From the NCBI GenBank assembly GCA_965644295.1, contig CBFFRP010000076.1, positions 99,324 through 163,323 of the forward strand: a stretch of DNA of 64,000 nucleotides, given 5' to 3'. This document shows, piece by piece, positions 61,890 to 64,000 of the stretch. A program made the position numbers and the translations under genes. Position 1 is the first letter of the stretch. Every line of letters begins with the position of its first letter. The notes under the pieces are model-generated. The model was not told where the DNA came from. It did no database searches and was given only the letters and a program-made list of their open reading frames with translations. Source of the DNA: Paraphysomonas bandaiensis. Lineage: Eukaryota; Chrysophyceae.

Positions 61890-63128
61890 ATGCGATACCA
61901 CACCTATAAATCCCTTACCCTCAGGCTCATATCTCCCCATAGAGCCTATCACTCCTATCAATCTACTAGATTAGAGGTCCCTTCATCGCCCAGTGCACAC
62001 AGCAACACACATACAGCCATATGGCTCTCTGAGGTCATTAAAACCACTCCTAGCAATATATTAAACACTGATTCAGTCTCACCGGATGCTTTTATGCGTA
62101 ACAACAACAGCGTGATATGGAGGGGAGATTATCATAAGGGAAAGACGTTACTTCACTCTGTCTCAAAACTACTCAAAAACAAGTATAAAAACATTCCCTT
62201 CACTGGCAGTTTATGTGACGTATTTTTGGAAGAACGACGACGAAAGTTTGATATCATTCAAAATCTGAGTCGTATTCTGGTTGAATTTGATGCTGACTAT
62301 ACACTTAATTTACCTCGTGCCCCCTCTGATTTGCAAAAGGCTTATACTATCGCATACGGAAATAACGTCCAGAACCTTCCTATTGTTACTCCTCTGCGTG
62401 AGGTGCTTGGTATGATTGGCTCATACCAGTGGAGCATTAAGGGGGTCCATGTACCGGTACTTTCTGCCCGCATCTATCCTCACTTCGGTGTTTTCGCCCC
62501 TCAAGCGCGGCAGGAGTACGTGGAACTGTTGCAATCTGTACCACTCCCGCGCAATACCGAAGTAGCATTTGATATTGGTACGGGGACGGGTGTGTTGACT
62601 GCGGTTCTTTTGAAACGTGGTGTCGGGATGGTGGTTGCTTCAGATGCATCTTTGCGAGCAGTGCGATGTGCGAGGGACAATCTGATTGCCTTGGGCTTGG
62701 ATGACAGAGCACATGTTATACAGGCCGACATATACCCCAAAATACAGAACACAGACGGAAGAGTACTAGCAGATGTGATAGTATGTAATCCTCCTTGGTT
62801 GCCATGTGCTCCATCAGAGAATCTCTTAGATAAAGCGGTGTACGATGCTGACAGTTATATGTTGCGCGGATACCTCCGTGGCCTAAAAGATAACCTAGCA
62901 CCAGAGGGGCGGGGTTTTTTGATCATATCTGATCTTGCAGAACGGATAGGTCTCAGATCTCGAACAGAATTACTCCATATGTTTTCTAATGCTGGGCTAA
63001 CAGTAATAGACAAGTTAGATACAACTCCATGTCACCCTAAGAGTGCTGATGTGTCCGACCCCTTGCATGCAGCTAGAGCGTCAGAAATAACATCGTTGTG
63101 GGTACTTGGCATAAATCAAATAGAGTGA
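61890..63128 (+). CDS. Class I methyltransferase, PrmC/MTS-like, probably mitochondrial
   Basis: Single exon, 412 residues. The frame is open back to an ATG at 61809, but the ATG at 61890 gives MRYHTYKSLTLRLISPHRAY, a basic, Ser/Thr/Leu-rich presequence typical of mitochondrial import. The SAM-binding motif I is AFDIGTGTGVL. VVASDASLRAVRCARDN follows, and the catalytic-type motif is NPPW (300-303, VIVCNPPWLP). NPPY marks glutamine-N5 release-factor methyltransferases (PrmC/HemK), and NPPF/W occurs in RNA MTS-domain enzymes. The roughly 190-residue N-terminal domain is not one I can name. It modifies either a protein glutamine or an RNA base; I cannot decide which. Confidence 0.78.
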   Translation: MRYHTYKSLTLRLISPHRAYHSYQSTRLEVPSSPSAHSNTHTAIWLSEVIKTTPSNILNTDSVSPDAFMRNNNSVIWRGDYHKGKTLLHSVSKLLKNKYKNIPFTGSLCDVFLEERRRKFDIIQNLSRILVEFDADYTLNLPRAPSDLQKAYTIAYGNNVQNLPIVTPLREVLGMIGSYQWSIKGVHVPVLSARIYPHFGVFAPQARQEYVELLQSVPLPRNTEVAFDIGTGTGVLTAVLLKRGVGMVVASDASLRAVRCARDNLIALGLDDRAHVIQADIYPKIQNTDGRVLADVIVCNPPWLPCAPSENLLDKAVYDADSYMLRGYLRGLKDNLAPEGRGFLIISDLAERIGLRSRTELLHMFSNAGLTVIDKLDTTPCHPKSADVSDPLHAARASEITSLWVLGINQIE

Positions 63129-63624
63129 TAGTAAGGAAGAATTAGTTATGGTATATATATTGTATTTATTGTTGCATGTACTTTGTGCACTGTGTATAGA
63201 ATACAGAAGGTAGTTATTTTACATAAATCTGTCTGTCAATCGTGTGCTGCTTAGTAATGTGTGCACAGAATCTGTAGGCCGAAAAAGAAGCTTGTAATGG
63301 ACGCTACAACAAGTTTCGTTGCTACAACTTTGCAAGAATAATATTCAATCTTGTCAAATTTCGAAGTATATATAATATGTAAAACGTGTTGGAATACGTA
63401 TGTTTCTCAAAGATAGTACTGTAGAATACGTTAATACAATGTGAAAGACAGTAACTATATATAGTCAAAGATACTAAATAGCTATAACTGTGAGACTGAT
63501 ATATAGTATTATAACGATTCAAGATACGGAAGTTGAGCAGCGGTTGACACGAACAAAATATATTATCATGTTGTTGACATGTTTTACAATGTTGAGATTC
63601 TTGCATTCAGGGAAAGGTATGGAT
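63129..63624. other. Intergenic, no gene seen
   Basis: AT-rich sequence up to the Copia LTR. Confidence 0.5.
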
Positions 63625-64000
63625 TATTAGAATATGGACTGTATCCTAGTATATTCAATGTGGTACTTGAAGACAATGTACGAGAATACAGTGAAGTATG
63701 GTGATGTGTAGATGCTGTTATGATATTGAGAAAACTGAAATAGTTTGCTCTTTCAAGATATGTTTAGTAGCGAAAGGTCTACAGAAGTAGTGATTTATGC
63801 ATGGCACAAAACGAGCTTGTGTTGTTTAACACAATTCGTGTAAACGATATTAATAAATCTATCTAGTCTAACAACTTAATCTCTCTTTGATCGAAGTAAA
63901 ATGAGCATTTCCCAACATGGTAGCGAGCGAGGAGGAGAGAAGGAGGATAGAGGAGTAGTTCCTCAGTTCAACGAGACTAACGTTGAACAATGGATTGAGG
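63625..64000 (+). mobile_element. 5' end of a second Copia element (cut by window end)
   Basis: LTR of 293 bp, 63625-63917, from TATTAGAATATGG to TTTCCCAACA, clearly diverged from the LTR at 39969 but with the same ends. It is followed by the same primer site TGGTAGCGAGCGAGG at 63918. The rest lies outside. Confidence 0.92.
63901..64000 (+). CDS. Start of Copia Gag-Pol, second element (partial)
   Basis: 33 visible codons starting MSISQHGSERGGEKEDRGVV, nearly identical to the start of the intact copy (MSVSQHG). Again the ATG is inside the LTR. The frame is open at the window end. Confidence 0.9.
   Translation, partial: MSISQHGSERGGEKEDRGVVPQFNETNVEQWIE

Overview
This window is eukaryotic nuclear DNA. 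Most genes are split by very short GT-AG introns; about thirty can be placed by frame and homology, and they run from 45 to 110 nt. The set of proteins is that of a nuclear genome: a gp78-type ubiquitin ligase, METTL16, a heterotrimeric G-protein alpha subunit, Arp3, THOC7, Sec14, a methylmalonyl-CoA epimerase-like enzyme with a mitochondrial presequence, a delta-12 type desaturase, and a hybrid histidine kinase with a receiver domain. Hybrid kinases are absent from animals, while G-alpha and gp78 speak against most plants and algae. A unicellular opisthokont relative (for example an ichthyosporean-like protist) is my best guess, but the species cannot be named from the sequence.

Layout. 1-3.9 kb: 3' end of an AMFR/gp78-like gene, then METTL16. 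3.9-12 kb: nested repeats and a 4.5 kb Gag-protease LTR retrotransposon with no reverse transcriptase or integrase core. 12.2-18 kb: G-alpha, a small membrane protein, a Sec14 protein and a coiled-coil protein. 18.3-26.8 kb: a hAT-like element overlapping a 3,014-bp tandem duplication that carries two copies of the epimerase-like gene and ends in tetranucleotide arrays. 27-29.6 kb: hybrid histidine kinase. 30-32.9 kb: repeats and an old solo LTR. 32.9-36.3 kb: an acidic unknown protein and the desaturase. 36.3-45.7 kb: repeats and an intact, apparently young Ty1/Copia element nested in a smaller inverted-repeat element. 45.7-48.7 kb: a P-loop ATPase gene and broken genes with repeats like virus or phage fibres. 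50-63 kb: a dense block holding a HAD phosphatase, histidine phosphatase, Arp3, MFS transporter, THOC7, a BMT5-like methyltransferase and a PrmC/MTS-like methyltransferase. 63.6 kb to the end: the 5' end of a second Copia element.

Three patterns stand out. Genes are often paired head-to-head: six pairs have start codons 370-640 bp apart. Long (ATGT/CATA)n arrays sit just upstream of start codons at every one of their six occurrences, and two of them lie at duplication breakpoints. Both LTR families start their Gag ORF inside the 5' LTR, so the ORF reads through the presumed tRNA primer site.

All splice models come from reading frame, GT-AG sites and recalled family alignments; there is no transcript evidence. 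Names are given only where domain motifs are visible.
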